64,000 nucleotides of DNA from Methanocella_A sp049676595 (GTDB lineage: Archaea > Halobacteriota > Methanocellia > Methanocellales > Methanocellaceae), in assembly GCF_049676595.1 (NCBI RefSeq), contig NZ_CP187259.1:3550772-3614771 (forward strand). Reading direction: 5' to 3'. The notes under the pieces were generated by a model. The model did not search any database and was not told where the DNA came from. It saw only the letters and a program-made list of their open reading frames with translations. Shown one piece after another: positions 17,450 through 26,297 of this stretch (its first letter is position 1; the number at the start of each line of letters is the position of its first letter). The translations under genes were made by a program, and so were the position numbers.

Positions 17450-18346
17450 TCAGTTTACTTCTCCCCGGCTCTCCGGCTGCCTTTTCTTACTCGCCGCCTG
17501 CAACGCCGCCCTAAAGTCGGCGTCCGTCACGATGGCGTTGTCAATCCCCGTGGCAGAGATGTCCCCGTTTGCCGACGCCCTCCGGAAAGCGCCGAGGAAA
17601 GCGTTCCGCACAAGCAGCGCGAGGTCGGCACCGGAGAAGCCGTCCGTAGCTGCTGCGATCCGGGAGAGGTCGACGCCCTCTAACGTCAGGCCCCGGGTCT
17701 GGAGCGCGAGGATGTTTTTCCGCTCCGCCAGGCCTGGCAGCCGGAACTCGATCTCCTCGACAAGGCAGCCTGCCTTGCGCATGGTCGGATCGACAGCTTC
17801 GGGGCTGGTCGAGACCACGACGACCACGATCTTCTCGTCCCTGCCCAGCGTGTCGATAGCTTCGGCGATCTGCGCCGACTTCTTCCGGGAGAGCTCACTC
17901 GCCGGGCCGTAGCCGAAGCCGGCGAACTCCAGGTCGTCAATAACAATGAGAGATGGCGTGTTGGCCCTGGCCCTCGCCATCGTATCGGCCAGCAGGCGTC
18001 GGGAATCGTCGTCGCTCCGGGCCACCAGCTGCGGCCACCTGACAGTAAACAGCTTCAGGCCCGCGTCCGCCGCTAGCGCCCTGATCATCGTACTCTTGCC
18101 GGTGCCCGGCGGGCCGTGGACGATCACCAGCTTCGCCGGCCGAATGCCTTTCTCGCGCAGCGCTTCGCCGTACTTCAGGGGCAGCTCGATCGCCTCCCTC
18201 AGCCGGCGCAGTTCCTCTTTGTGGCCGCAGATGTCGGCGAGGCTGTGGGCGGGCATATTGTGTAACTTCGCAAGCTGGCCGGCGGACTCGACACCGGGCC
18301 GCAGCTTGCCTGAAAAGCTGTCTCCTTCAGAACCGGGCATGCTCAT
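17450..18346 (-). CDS. single-module AAA+ ATPase with altered catalytic residues
   Basis: A 298-residue protein resembling one AAA module of its neighbour Cdc48 but with a short N-terminus. Walker A GPPGTGKST is at residues 78-86. Walker B reads LIVIDDLEF, so the catalytic Glu is Asp (D138). The sensor-1 region reads VVSTS where AAA proteins have ATN. The arginine-finger segment RKAGCLVEE (190-198) has Cys at the second finger position (normally GRFD). Nucleotide binding therefore seems kept while hydrolysis and subunit signalling may be weakened. It ends close to a promoter region for the PRC gene and follows the second cdc48 by 121 bp on the same strand. Confidence 0.75.
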   Translation of the reverse strand: MSMPGSEGDSFSGKLRPGVESAGQLAKLHNMPAHSLADICGHKEELRRLREAIELPLKYGEALREKGIRPAKLVIVHGPPGTGKSTMIRALAADAGLKLFTVRWPQLVARSDDDSRRLLADTMARARANTPSLIVIDDLEFAGFGYGPASELSRKKSAQIAEAIDTLGRDEKIVVVVVSTSPEAVDPTMRKAGCLVEEIEFRLPGLAERKNILALQTRGLTLEGVDLSRIAAATDGFSGADLALLVRNAFLGAFRRASANGDISATGIDNAIVTDADFRAALQAASKKRQPESRGEVN

Positions 18347-18467
18347 GGACTAACACCGGCAGAAAGATTTCGTTTTTGATATTAAATATCTATTCTTAGA
18401 TTTTTGAAAGTACAGCGACGTTTGTGCTTTCGTAGCTAAAAAAAAGGAAGGGAAACGAGTACGCTTT

Positions 18468-20696
18468 TCACACGTACTCGTACGTCGGGAACGCCTTCTG
18501 GATATCCTTAGAGGTGCCGCCCTTGAAATGCTCCCGGATGCTCTTGTAGTACCCGCTGATCATGTCGTTCATGGTCGGCTTTACTTTCTTTACCGCATCC
18601 TGGAAGTGGCGGAATCTGACCTCTTTGGCCTCGAAATTTTCCCTGAGGGCGAGCATGGCTGCTTCTCTGCAAATCGCCTCGAGGTCGCTGCCCACGTAGT
18701 TCTCGGTGAGGTCGGCAATCTGGCCCAGGTCGACGTCGGCTGCGAGCGGCATGTTGCGGGTGTGGATCTTCAGGATGCCGATCCGGCCCTCTTTGGAAGG
18801 GGCGCCCACGTATACCAGCCTGTCGAACCGGCCTGGCCGGAGGAGCGCGGGGTCGATGATGTCGGGCCTGTTGGAGGCGCCGATCACGACTACTCCCTCC
18901 AGCTCCACCAAGCCGTCGAGCTCGGTCAGGATCTGGTTGACGACCCTTTCCGAGACACGGCTGCCATCCTCTCCGCCGCCTCTGGCCGGCGCCAGCGCGT
19001 CCAGCTCGTCGAAGAAGATGATGCTGGGGCTGACCTGCCTGGCCTTGCGGAACGTTTCCCGGACGGCCTTCTCGGACTCGCCTACCCATTTGCTGAGCAG
19101 CTCCGGTCCCCGGATGTTGATGAAGTTGGCCTCCGACTCCCCGGCGACCGCCCTCGCGAGCAGCGTCTTGCCGGTTCCCGGGGGACCGTAGAGCACGATG
19201 CCTTTTGGCGGCCTGATGCCCATGTCCTTGAACTTCGCGGGGCTCTTGAGCGGCCACTCGATGGCTTCGACGATCTCCTGTTTCGCCTCGTCCAGGCCGC
19301 CGACGTCGCTCCACCGGGTGTTGGTCGGCTCCAGGAAGATCTCCCTCATGGCGGAGGGCTGCACGTCCTTGATCGCGGAGGCGAAGTCGTCGCCGGTGAC
19401 CCGCATCTTCTCCAGGAACTCCCTTGGTATTTCCTTGTCCAGGTCGAGCTCGGGCAGGTACCTCCGGAGGGCTTTCATAGCCGCTTCCTTGGATAATCCC
19501 GAGAGATCGGCGCCCACGAAGCCGTGGGTGATGGCCGACATGCGGTTCAGGTCGACATTTTCCAGCGGCATGCCGCGAGTGTGAATTTGCAGGATTTCCA
19601 GACGGTCGGTAGCGTCAGGCACCCCTATCTCGATTTCCCGGTCGAACCTGCCGGCCCTGCGCAGCGCCGGGTCGATGGCATCGAGCCGGTTAGTGGCTCC
19701 AATGACCACGACCTGGCCCCGCTCTTCGAGGCCGTCCATCATGGTGAGCAGCTGGGCGACTACCCTGCGCTCTACTTCGCCGGTGACCTCTTCCCGCTTG
19801 GGGGCGATGGAGTCCAGCTCGTCGATAAAGATGATCGAAGGCGAGGTGTCCCTGGCCTGCTCGAAGATCTCCCGCAGCCTCTGCTCCGATTCACCGTAGT
19901 ACTTGGACATGATCTCCGGCCCGGCGATGGAGTAGAACTCCGCGCCGCACTCGTTGGCCACGGCTTTCGCCAGCAGCGTCTTGCCCGTGCCCGGCGGGCC
20001 GTGGAGCAGCACACCCTTTGGCGGATCAATTCCTAACCGCTGGAAGAGCTCCGGGTGCTTCATGGGCAGCTCGATCATTTCCCTGACCCGCTGCACTTCT
20101 TCCCGGAGGCCGCCGATGTCCTCGTAGGTGATGCCAGTCGTCTTGTACTCCTCGTAGCCCCTGACAGGCTTGTCCCGGAGCTCGATCTCGGTGTTCTCGT
20201 TGATCAGTACGGGACCCTGAGGCTCGGCTTTCACCGCGATGAGGGGGATCGCCTGGTTGGAGAGCGTCCTGCCCATGAACGGGTTGGTCATGCTGCTCAT
20301 CAGGGGCACTACGTCGCCCAACACGATGGGCCGCTTGAGCAGCTGGTGCTTGATCATTTCCACTGCGTTGCCGCTGAACTGGATGGCCGTGCCCTCGGGG
20401 GGTGCCAGCACCACGTGCTGCGCGTCCTTGACGGTGGCCTTGCGCACTTTAACGCGCTCGCCGATGCCTACGTCGGCGTTCTGCCGGGTGAAGCCGTCGA
20501 TGCGGACCATCTCCTGGCCCCAGTCCTGCTTTTCGGCCCGCCAGACCTTTGCCACTGTCGTGCGCTTTCCCTCGATCTCGATGATGTCGCCGGGAGAAAG
20601 CTTCAGCTCCAGCAGGGTGTTGGGGTCGATCCTCGCGATCCCCCTGCCGAAGTCGCTTGGCAGCGCCTTTGCAACTTTCAAATATAAGTCCTTCAT
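18468..20696 (-). CDS. Cdc48/VAT-type AAA+ ATPase (second copy)
   Basis: A 742-residue hexameric unfoldase with N-domain (1-190) and two full AAA modules: GPPGTGKT twice, Walker B IIFIDELD and IIFFDELD, and finger segments LRRAGRFD and LRPGRFD intact. The C-terminal tail ends in TYEYV, close to the hydrophobic-tyrosine-x (HbYX) motif used to dock on proteasome core particles, a feature the heat-shock copy lacks. This suggests the two paralogues have different partners. I see no CTAAC-N5-GTTAG site upstream, so it is probably not under HSR1. TATA-like atataac lies near 20706-20714. Confidence 0.92.
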   Translation of the reverse strand: MKDLYLKVAKALPSDFGRGIARIDPNTLLELKLSPGDIIEIEGKRTTVAKVWRAEKQDWGQEMVRIDGFTRQNADVGIGERVKVRKATVKDAQHVVLAPPEGTAIQFSGNAVEMIKHQLLKRPIVLGDVVPLMSSMTNPFMGRTLSNQAIPLIAVKAEPQGPVLINENTEIELRDKPVRGYEEYKTTGITYEDIGGLREEVQRVREMIELPMKHPELFQRLGIDPPKGVLLHGPPGTGKTLLAKAVANECGAEFYSIAGPEIMSKYYGESEQRLREIFEQARDTSPSIIFIDELDSIAPKREEVTGEVERRVVAQLLTMMDGLEERGQVVVIGATNRLDAIDPALRRAGRFDREIEIGVPDATDRLEILQIHTRGMPLENVDLNRMSAITHGFVGADLSGLSKEAAMKALRRYLPELDLDKEIPREFLEKMRVTGDDFASAIKDVQPSAMREIFLEPTNTRWSDVGGLDEAKQEIVEAIEWPLKSPAKFKDMGIRPPKGIVLYGPPGTGKTLLARAVAGESEANFINIRGPELLSKWVGESEKAVRETFRKARQVSPSIIFFDELDALAPARGGGEDGSRVSERVVNQILTELDGLVELEGVVVIGASNRPDIIDPALLRPGRFDRLVYVGAPSKEGRIGILKIHTRNMPLAADVDLGQIADLTENYVGSDLEAICREAAMLALRENFEAKEVRFRHFQDAVKKVKPTMNDMISGYYKSIREHFKGGTSKDIQKAFPTYEYV

Positions 20697-21238
20697 AAGA
20701 TACCTCGTGTTATATGGATGATGAAATCGTGATCTCTGCAGCTTCCAAACAAAGTCCAGCCCCAGCGTAATTTATGGATATCGAATTATTTAACGTAGTT
20801 GGTGTACCTCATCAGGAAAGCTGGCAGCATATTTTCGGCCGTGGCGGAGTGAGAAAAGCCGGGCTGCTAACCTTAAGTATTAGTTGTACGTACAAAAATT
20901 TTCTCGTCTTATAAGCGAGTACAGACAGCAGTGAGCCGTGGAACAGACGGTTATGGCGAGCCCGGCAGGAAGGCAAAGTATCCACGTGCTCTGGCAATAC
21001 CCCGGTAAAAGTAGGGATTCCCTGCCGGAGAATCCTCACCAGGCGATTCCCTGCCAGAGTATCCACGCCGGAGAATCTCCGGCGTGGATTCCCCGCATAA
21101 TATAGATAAAATTAGCTAGCTTACCTGCTTTCTAGGGCAGCCCCGGGATATGGCTTTCCCGGTGCTCACCGGCTTGTTGATCACATCACTAAAAATATAT
21201 GCGCAAAGCGACTGATACTACTGGGAGCGTTGAGACTA
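20697..21238. other. intergenic region with palindromes
   Basis: No gene is convincing here. It holds the cdc48 promoter (about 20706-20720), a perfect 12-bp palindrome TTGTACGTACAA at 20884-20895, and at 21061-21089 a perfect hairpin with 14-bp arms around one A (arm ATCCACGCCGGAGA). Related words, GATTCCCTGCCGGAGAATCC and GATTCCCTGCCAGAGTATCC, precede the hairpin at 21018-21065. The block may be a decayed repeat or a terminator-like structure. Confidence 0.4.
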
Positions 21239-22432
21239 TTGAAGTGCCTGATCTTTGATCCTTATTGCGGCGCAAGCGAGCAGATGATCCTGGGAGCGCT
21301 GCTCGGCTGCGGAGCAGACGAATGGCGGGTGAAAAGCGCTGTGGAAGGCCTGTGCGGAGCGCCGCTCCGGGTAGAAGGCGACGGCGACGGCCAGGCGGTC
21401 AGGCTGGCTGTGATCAGCGAGCGTGACGCCAAAGTATGGCCGGGCTTCCTCACCGGGGAGGAAGCGCTGGGCAAGCTGAACGTGATGCACGAGAACCAGC
21501 CGATCAGAGTCGACGCCATGAACATCGTCCGGAAGATACTCGATGTCAGGGGCGGGGTGGGCAAGGACAGCCCGGGCATCAGCATCGGATCGATCGCCAT
21601 GATCGCCGGCATATGTACTGCTTACGATGATCTTGGCAGGCCCCAGGTCCGCTCGACTCCCGCGGCCATGGGCGGAGGGATGATCGATACCGAGTGCGGT
21701 AAAGTACCGGTGCCCCGGCCAGAGGTCATGTCAGTGCTTAACGGCTCCAGGCTCATCACCCAGGGAGGGCCCTTCGACGGGGAACTGCTCACCCTCGAGG
21801 CTGCGGCCATCCTCTCCTACTACGTCGCCGAGTCCGGCCGGTACTACCCGGAGCACCGGCTGATATCGACAGGGTATGGCAAGGGCTACTTCGAGCTGCC
21901 TGTGCCCAATCTGCTGCGGGCGGTCCTGTGCGAAGTGGACGATGCTCTGATCGGGGACAGGATAGAACTGCTGGAGACCAACGTGGACGACGTCACCGGC
22001 GAAGTGCTCGGCAACCTGATCGAGGAGCTGCTCGCCATGGGCGCGAGGGACGTGAGCATCCTGCCGGCCACCATGAAGAAAGGCAGGAGCGGCCAGCTCA
22101 TCAGGGTCGTGGCCAAGGCAGAAGACGGGCCGGCGCTGTCCCGCAGGATCATGCTGGAGACAGGCACCCTCGGCGTCCGGGTCATACCAGTCAAGCACCG
22201 GTATATCGCCCGGCGGGAGATCAAGGTCATCAAGGTGCTCATCGAGAACAACGAGTACAACATGCGCTTCAAGGTCGCCTCCGACGCTAACGGCACGGTG
22301 CTGGACCTCTCGGTTGAGTACGAGGATGCCAAGATGATCGCCAGGGAGCTGGCCATCCCCCTGAAGACCGTGATGCGCAAGGCCGAGACCGAGGCGTGGC
22401 AGAAGTACGATGCCTCCGGCGATAAGCTTTAA
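21239..22432 (+). CDS. larC: LarC-like nickel-insertion protein (DUF111)
   Basis: About 398 residues; related to LarC, which inserts nickel into the pincer cofactor of lactate racemase by CTP-dependent chemistry. Family features are ETNVDDVTGE near residue 240, TMKKGR near 273 and the ferredoxin-like C-terminal domain. The TTG at 21239 gives the usual MKCLIFDPYCGAS start; a TTG at 21230 is the longest reading. The family motif near the N-terminus normally reads GxSGDM; here it is GASEQM, so a conserved Asp is missing. Methanogens keep larC without a lactate racemase gene nearby, so another nickel enzyme may be the client. Confidence 0.8.
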   Translation: MKCLIFDPYCGASEQMILGALLGCGADEWRVKSAVEGLCGAPLRVEGDGDGQAVRLAVISERDAKVWPGFLTGEEALGKLNVMHENQPIRVDAMNIVRKILDVRGGVGKDSPGISIGSIAMIAGICTAYDDLGRPQVRSTPAAMGGGMIDTECGKVPVPRPEVMSVLNGSRLITQGGPFDGELLTLEAAAILSYYVAESGRYYPEHRLISTGYGKGYFELPVPNLLRAVLCEVDDALIGDRIELLETNVDDVTGEVLGNLIEELLAMGARDVSILPATMKKGRSGQLIRVVAKAEDGPALSRRIMLETGTLGVRVIPVKHRYIARREIKVIKVLIENNEYNMRFKVASDANGTVLDLSVEYEDAKMIARELAIPLKTVMRKAETEAWQKYDASGDKL

Positions 22433-22572
22433 ACCGCTCACTTTTATGGGAACTTTTAACAAGTGCCTGAGCAGTGTGCGATTTAGCCCTTACATTGTCA
22501 CCCGGGCAGAGTGACTATAAAAATAGTATAGTCAGGCATCCGCCTGACCATCGCTCTTTTTCCTTGCTCAGT

Positions 22573-22911
22573 TCAGCAGAACCCGAACGGGGAGCCGAAG
22601 CCACAGCCACCGAGACCGAGACCGCAGCCGCCGAGGCCCAGTCCGCACCCGCCGAAGCCGAGGCCGAAGGGAATACCGAAGCCACAGCCACCGAACGGAA
22701 TGCCGCAGCCGCCGAAGCCGGCCGTGCCGAAGGTGCTGAAGCTGGTGGAGCTCTGGAAGTTGCTGGAGAAGCTCGTTCCCACACCACAGCCACCGAAGGG
22801 AATACCGAAGCCACAGCCACCGAACGGTCCGAAGAACGCGCCTGCCGGCACCGCGAGCGCGGCCAGCGACAGTGCGACAACAAGGACTAATGCAATTTTA
22901 GATAGTTTCAT
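22573..22911 (-). CDS. secreted Gly/Cys/Phe-rich repeat protein
   Basis: A 112-residue protein with a clear signal peptide (MKLSKIALVLVVALSLAALAVPAGA). The mature part consists of repeats of GGCGFGIPF / GGCGLGL: the CG-containing unit occurs about eight times, with one Ser/Thr/Phe-rich spacer (TSFSSNFQSSTSFSTF) in the middle. It ends in FGFC. Nearly all residues are Gly, Phe, Cys, Leu, Ile or Pro. Such a chain could form disulfide-linked or beta-rich surface material. I do not recognise a family. The opposite strand is also open but encodes only low-complexity sequence. Confidence 0.65.
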   Translation of the reverse strand: MKLSKIALVLVVALSLAALAVPAGAFFGPFGGCGFGIPFGGCGVGTSFSSNFQSSTSFSTFGTAGFGGCGIPFGGCGFGIPFGLGFGGCGLGLGGCGLGLGGCGFGSPFGFC

Positions 22912-23084
22912 CTTATCTTATCCCCCCACACTATAAACAGACTTGGGCCCGGATTTATTTATAGACTATTAACGATAATAACGCCTGGAACCCCTGCGAA
23001 CCGTCCATTTCACCGAATGCTTGAAAATACGGCTTTATTGCTTAAACTACCTGTAATTGTCATCCCAGAGCTCTGAACGGCCGC

Positions 23085-24119
23085 TCAACGGCCGTTCCTG
23101 AACTGCCTGGCGCACAGGAAGGCGAAGAAGGGGAGTGCCAGCACCCAGTAGTGCAGGTACTGCCGGATGACGAGGGTGAGGGCGAAGCCGACAGCGGAGA
23201 GCAGGAAATACTGCTCCAGAGCATCGAGCCGGCGGTCTTTGGCGACGCCGGCCAGCGCGAAGATTAGAAGGGAAGTGAACACGCTGGCCGCCATGGCAAG
23301 ATTGGCGCATAGCATCAGCGGATCAGTTGTCCTGTAGCTCGTCACCGTTCCCATGTTTTCCTCAGTCAGGTATGTCGCCGCTACGCCGAAGCTCCAGTCG
23401 AGCGAAGCCACGCCGGCTTCGACGCCGTAGTGCAGGAAGATGGCCGCGAACATTAGTATTAACGGTACCAGGACGCCGGCCAGCAGTGCCGGCGTCTTTT
23501 TCAGGTCGCCGTTCCGCCACAGCAGGAAGGCCAGCAGCGGCACCGAGAGCAGCGCGTACTGCTTGAAGCCGATGGCGAGGCCTGCGCAGATGCCCGCCCA
23601 GAGGTAGTGCTTCTTTTCCGTGAATCCGGCTAGCCAGGTGGCGAGCAGGATGAAGGTGATGGTGAACGGCTCGGTCAGGATGAAGTAACCCTGGGCGAAG
23701 GCGATGTTGACGGTGAAGATCAGCCCCGCGAGGAAGCCGGAGAACCGGCCGTACAGGTCCCAGGCCATCTTCGTGACCAGGATGGCGCTGACCAGGTTGC
23801 AGAGGCCTACAAGGATGAGGCCGCCGAGGTACTTCTGGCCCAGTAGTGTGGGCAGCGACAGGGTGAAGAAGATCATCGGAGGCTTGGGATCCTGGAAGTC
23901 CAGGTAAGGTGTAGCACCCCGGACGATGACGTCCGCCATAGCGTAGAACCTGGCCGTGTCATAGGTCGTCCACGCGCTGGTCATGAAGAGCGAAGAGGCC
24001 CCGACGATGGCGCCGATGATCAGCGTGAAGAGCAGTAGACAGCAGGCGAAGTACTGCCTGTCGGAAATGTTGAGCAGCCTGTCAGGCTGCTCCCGAGATA
24101 CCCGGGCTTCTGCTCTCAT
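23085..24119 (-). CDS. GT-C type membrane glycosyltransferase-like protein (one module)
   Basis: A 344-residue polytopic protein resembling PMT/ArnT-like GT-C glycosyltransferases, which use polyprenyl-phosphate sugars outside the membrane. The first extracytoplasmic loop has an acidic residue after helix 1 (TTYDTARFYAMADVIVRG), followed by DFQDPKPPMIFF and, later, FILTEPFTITF, GFKQYALL and HYWVLALPFF. Nine or so membrane helices are visible. It lacks the C-terminal soluble domain of large GT-C enzymes. It lies downstream of a related two-module gene on the same strand. Confidence 0.7.
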   Translation of the reverse strand: MRAEARVSREQPDRLLNISDRQYFACCLLLFTLIIGAIVGASSLFMTSAWTTYDTARFYAMADVIVRGATPYLDFQDPKPPMIFFTLSLPTLLGQKYLGGLILVGLCNLVSAILVTKMAWDLYGRFSGFLAGLIFTVNIAFAQGYFILTEPFTITFILLATWLAGFTEKKHYLWAGICAGLAIGFKQYALLSVPLLAFLLWRNGDLKKTPALLAGVLVPLILMFAAIFLHYGVEAGVASLDWSFGVAATYLTEENMGTVTSYRTTDPLMLCANLAMAASVFTSLLIFALAGVAKDRRLDALEQYFLLSAVGFALTLVIRQYLHYWVLALPFFAFLCARQFRNGR

Positions 24120-24163
24120 GTTAGCTCTCCAGACTGTAGCCAGAGCATTAGAGAAGCTATTGT

Positions 24164-26176
24164 TTAAGTTTTACGGTCTGCCCTCGCCCGCCGCAGCCGG
24201 ACAGGAAACATAAAGGCTCCGGCGCAGGCCAGCGCGAGGAACGGGAGAGCCAGGTACCAGTAGTGGACGTACTGGCGGGCGAGGAGAGCGAGCAGCATCA
24301 GAACTCCCGCCAGCAGCATGCTCTCCTCGAAATGGCCCCGGGGCTGCTTTGCCAGCGCCATTGCGGCGGCCGGCAGGAGGATGGTAAGCAGGACTGCGCC
24401 CATGGCGAGGTTGAGCATGGCTATGAGCGGGTCCGGGACTACGTACCCGCCCTCGTGTGCGGTCAGCGGCAGCAGGCTGATGGTGATACCCCCGGGGACC
24501 GGCACTGCTCCGGGAATCAGCAGCACGGCGAGCGACGTGGCGGCCAGAGGCACTGCCACCGCACCTGCGATTATCAGCGGAATTCTCCTCGTATCCCCCC
24601 GCCGGAACGCCAGGAACGCCAGCGCGGGAAGGGCGAGGATGGCCAGCGGCTTAAGGGCGACCGCGGCCCCGAGGCACAGCCCGCACAGCAGGTACCGCAC
24701 GATCGTGCCGCTAATGGCTCCGTACACCGATGCGACGAGGAGCAGCACCGCGAGCGCGTCCGATACGTCGAGATATCCGAGGACCCAGGCGATACAGCAG
24801 GTAAACAAAGTCCCGGCCAGAAAGCCGGCTCGTCTGCCGTAGACGTCCGTGCCGATCTTCGTGAGGACGAGGGCGGCCAGGAGCAGCAGGCCGGCCGACA
24901 GGAGTATACCCCCAGCAGCGCTCTGCCCCGAGGAGGAGAGATCGAGGGCGGCCAGCGACGGCTCCGGGACGTGCTGCATATAGGGGCTGGTCGCCTTCAG
25001 CACGATGTCGGCCAGCCCGTAGAAACGCATGATCTCCAGCGGCCGCCACAGGGCATCCACCAGGACGGCGCTCACCAGCGAGAACACGAGCAGGACGACG
25101 GCGTAGAGCACGCTTGCGCCGGCCAGAAAAGCCCGGTCGCTCAAGCCCTTTAAGAAGGAGATTGTCCGGCGGGGCGCATCGCCCGAGAGCCCGGAAGCGG
25201 CCAGCAGTATGAGGAAAGGCAGCGCCAGCGCCCAGTAGTGCAGAAACGGCCTGATGATCAGCGTGGCGGCAAAAGCGAGGCCGGCAAGGGTGAGAAATTC
25301 CTCCGCCAGAGAGAGCTTCCGATCTAGAAGCGCAGCGCCCGCAAGCAGGAGGAGCGGGCTGAAGAGGCTGACCCCGAGCACCAGCCATGCCAGCGCGATG
25401 ATCGGGTCGTCGATCTTGTAGGCCGGCACACCTTCCACGTCGCCCTCCGTCACGTAGGAGCCGGCGACGCCGAAGCTCCAGTGCAGCGCCGCCTCGCCCA
25501 GCAGGGGACTCCGTAGACGAGCGAAGATCGCCCCGAACATGATCGCCAGCGGGATGATCACGCCTGCCATGTAGGGGAGGAAACCATAGTACTCTTTTTT
25601 CCGCCACATGAAGTATATGGAAAGAGGCAGCAGCAGTAGCGCATACTGCTTGAAGCCGATGGCGATCCCCGCAGAAATGCCTGCCAGCAAGTACTTTTTC
25701 AGGGGATGATCCGGGCCGCATATCAGGAAATACGCCGACAGCAGGAGGAAAGTGACGGTGAAGGGCTCGGTGATGATGAAGTACCCTTCGGCCAGGGAGA
25801 AGTTGATCGCAAACAGCACGGCAGCTAGCAGGCCTGCCTTTCTCCCGTAGAGCTTCCAGCCCAGTAGAAGTATTAACACGACGCTGGCATAGTTGGCCAT
25901 CCCTACAAGGACAAGCCCCCCTGCGAGCTTATGCCCGATGGTGAGAGGCAGAGTGAGCAGGAAGAAGATGAGCGGAGGCTTGGGATCGAGGTAATCGACA
26001 TACGGCGTCCCTCCCCGCAGGATGACTTCCGCCATCTCGTAGAAGATCCGGGTATCCCCGACCTGCCAGACCCTGAGCGTAAATACGCCGGCGAGCACTG
26101 TGATCGCCGCGACGAGAAGGCCTGTCAGCACCAGCGAGCCTATGAGATATTGCCGGTCGGAAATGCCGCCTTTCAC
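24164..26176 (-). CDS. tandem-duplicated GT-C type membrane protein, second module degenerate
   Basis: A 670-residue membrane protein made of two copies of the module seen at 23085-24119. Module 1 (about 1-335) keeps VGDTRIFYEMAEVILRGGTPY, DYLDPKPPLIFF, ITEPFTVTF, GFKQYALL and HYWALALPFLILL. Module 2 (about 345-665) aligns at IMRFYGLADIVLKATSPY and HYWYLALPFLALA, but the Asp before RFY is lost, DPKPP has become VPEPS and TEPF has become SDAL. Module 2 is therefore probably non-catalytic. The gene is probably transcribed with the downstream single-module gene, 44 bp away. Confidence 0.7.
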   Translation of the reverse strand: MKGGISDRQYLIGSLVLTGLLVAAITVLAGVFTLRVWQVGDTRIFYEMAEVILRGGTPYVDYLDPKPPLIFFLLTLPLTIGHKLAGGLVLVGMANYASVVLILLLGWKLYGRKAGLLAAVLFAINFSLAEGYFIITEPFTVTFLLLSAYFLICGPDHPLKKYLLAGISAGIAIGFKQYALLLLPLSIYFMWRKKEYYGFLPYMAGVIIPLAIMFGAIFARLRSPLLGEAALHWSFGVAGSYVTEGDVEGVPAYKIDDPIIALAWLVLGVSLFSPLLLLAGAALLDRKLSLAEEFLTLAGLAFAATLIIRPFLHYWALALPFLILLAASGLSGDAPRRTISFLKGLSDRAFLAGASVLYAVVLLVFSLVSAVLVDALWRPLEIMRFYGLADIVLKATSPYMQHVPEPSLAALDLSSSGQSAAGGILLSAGLLLLAALVLTKIGTDVYGRRAGFLAGTLFTCCIAWVLGYLDVSDALAVLLLVASVYGAISGTIVRYLLCGLCLGAAVALKPLAILALPALAFLAFRRGDTRRIPLIIAGAVAVPLAATSLAVLLIPGAVPVPGGITISLLPLTAHEGGYVVPDPLIAMLNLAMGAVLLTILLPAAAMALAKQPRGHFEESMLLAGVLMLLALLARQYVHYWYLALPFLALACAGAFMFPVRLRRARADRKT

Positions 26177-26297
26177 TCCAGATCCCTCACGAGTCTCATA
26201 TCTTGCTCTTTATTCCCATAATAGGATTGCGATACGGTAATTACTGCCTGGCGGGGCATGGCAACGTTTATCGTGCTTCAGGAGCGAGTAAATTATA

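Noticed and set aside
22474..22890. Plus-strand frame encoding ATATE-type low complexity opposite the Gly/Cys-rich protein
   Set aside because: The minus strand has a signal peptide and a coherent repeat, while the plus frame has only the complement of those repeats.
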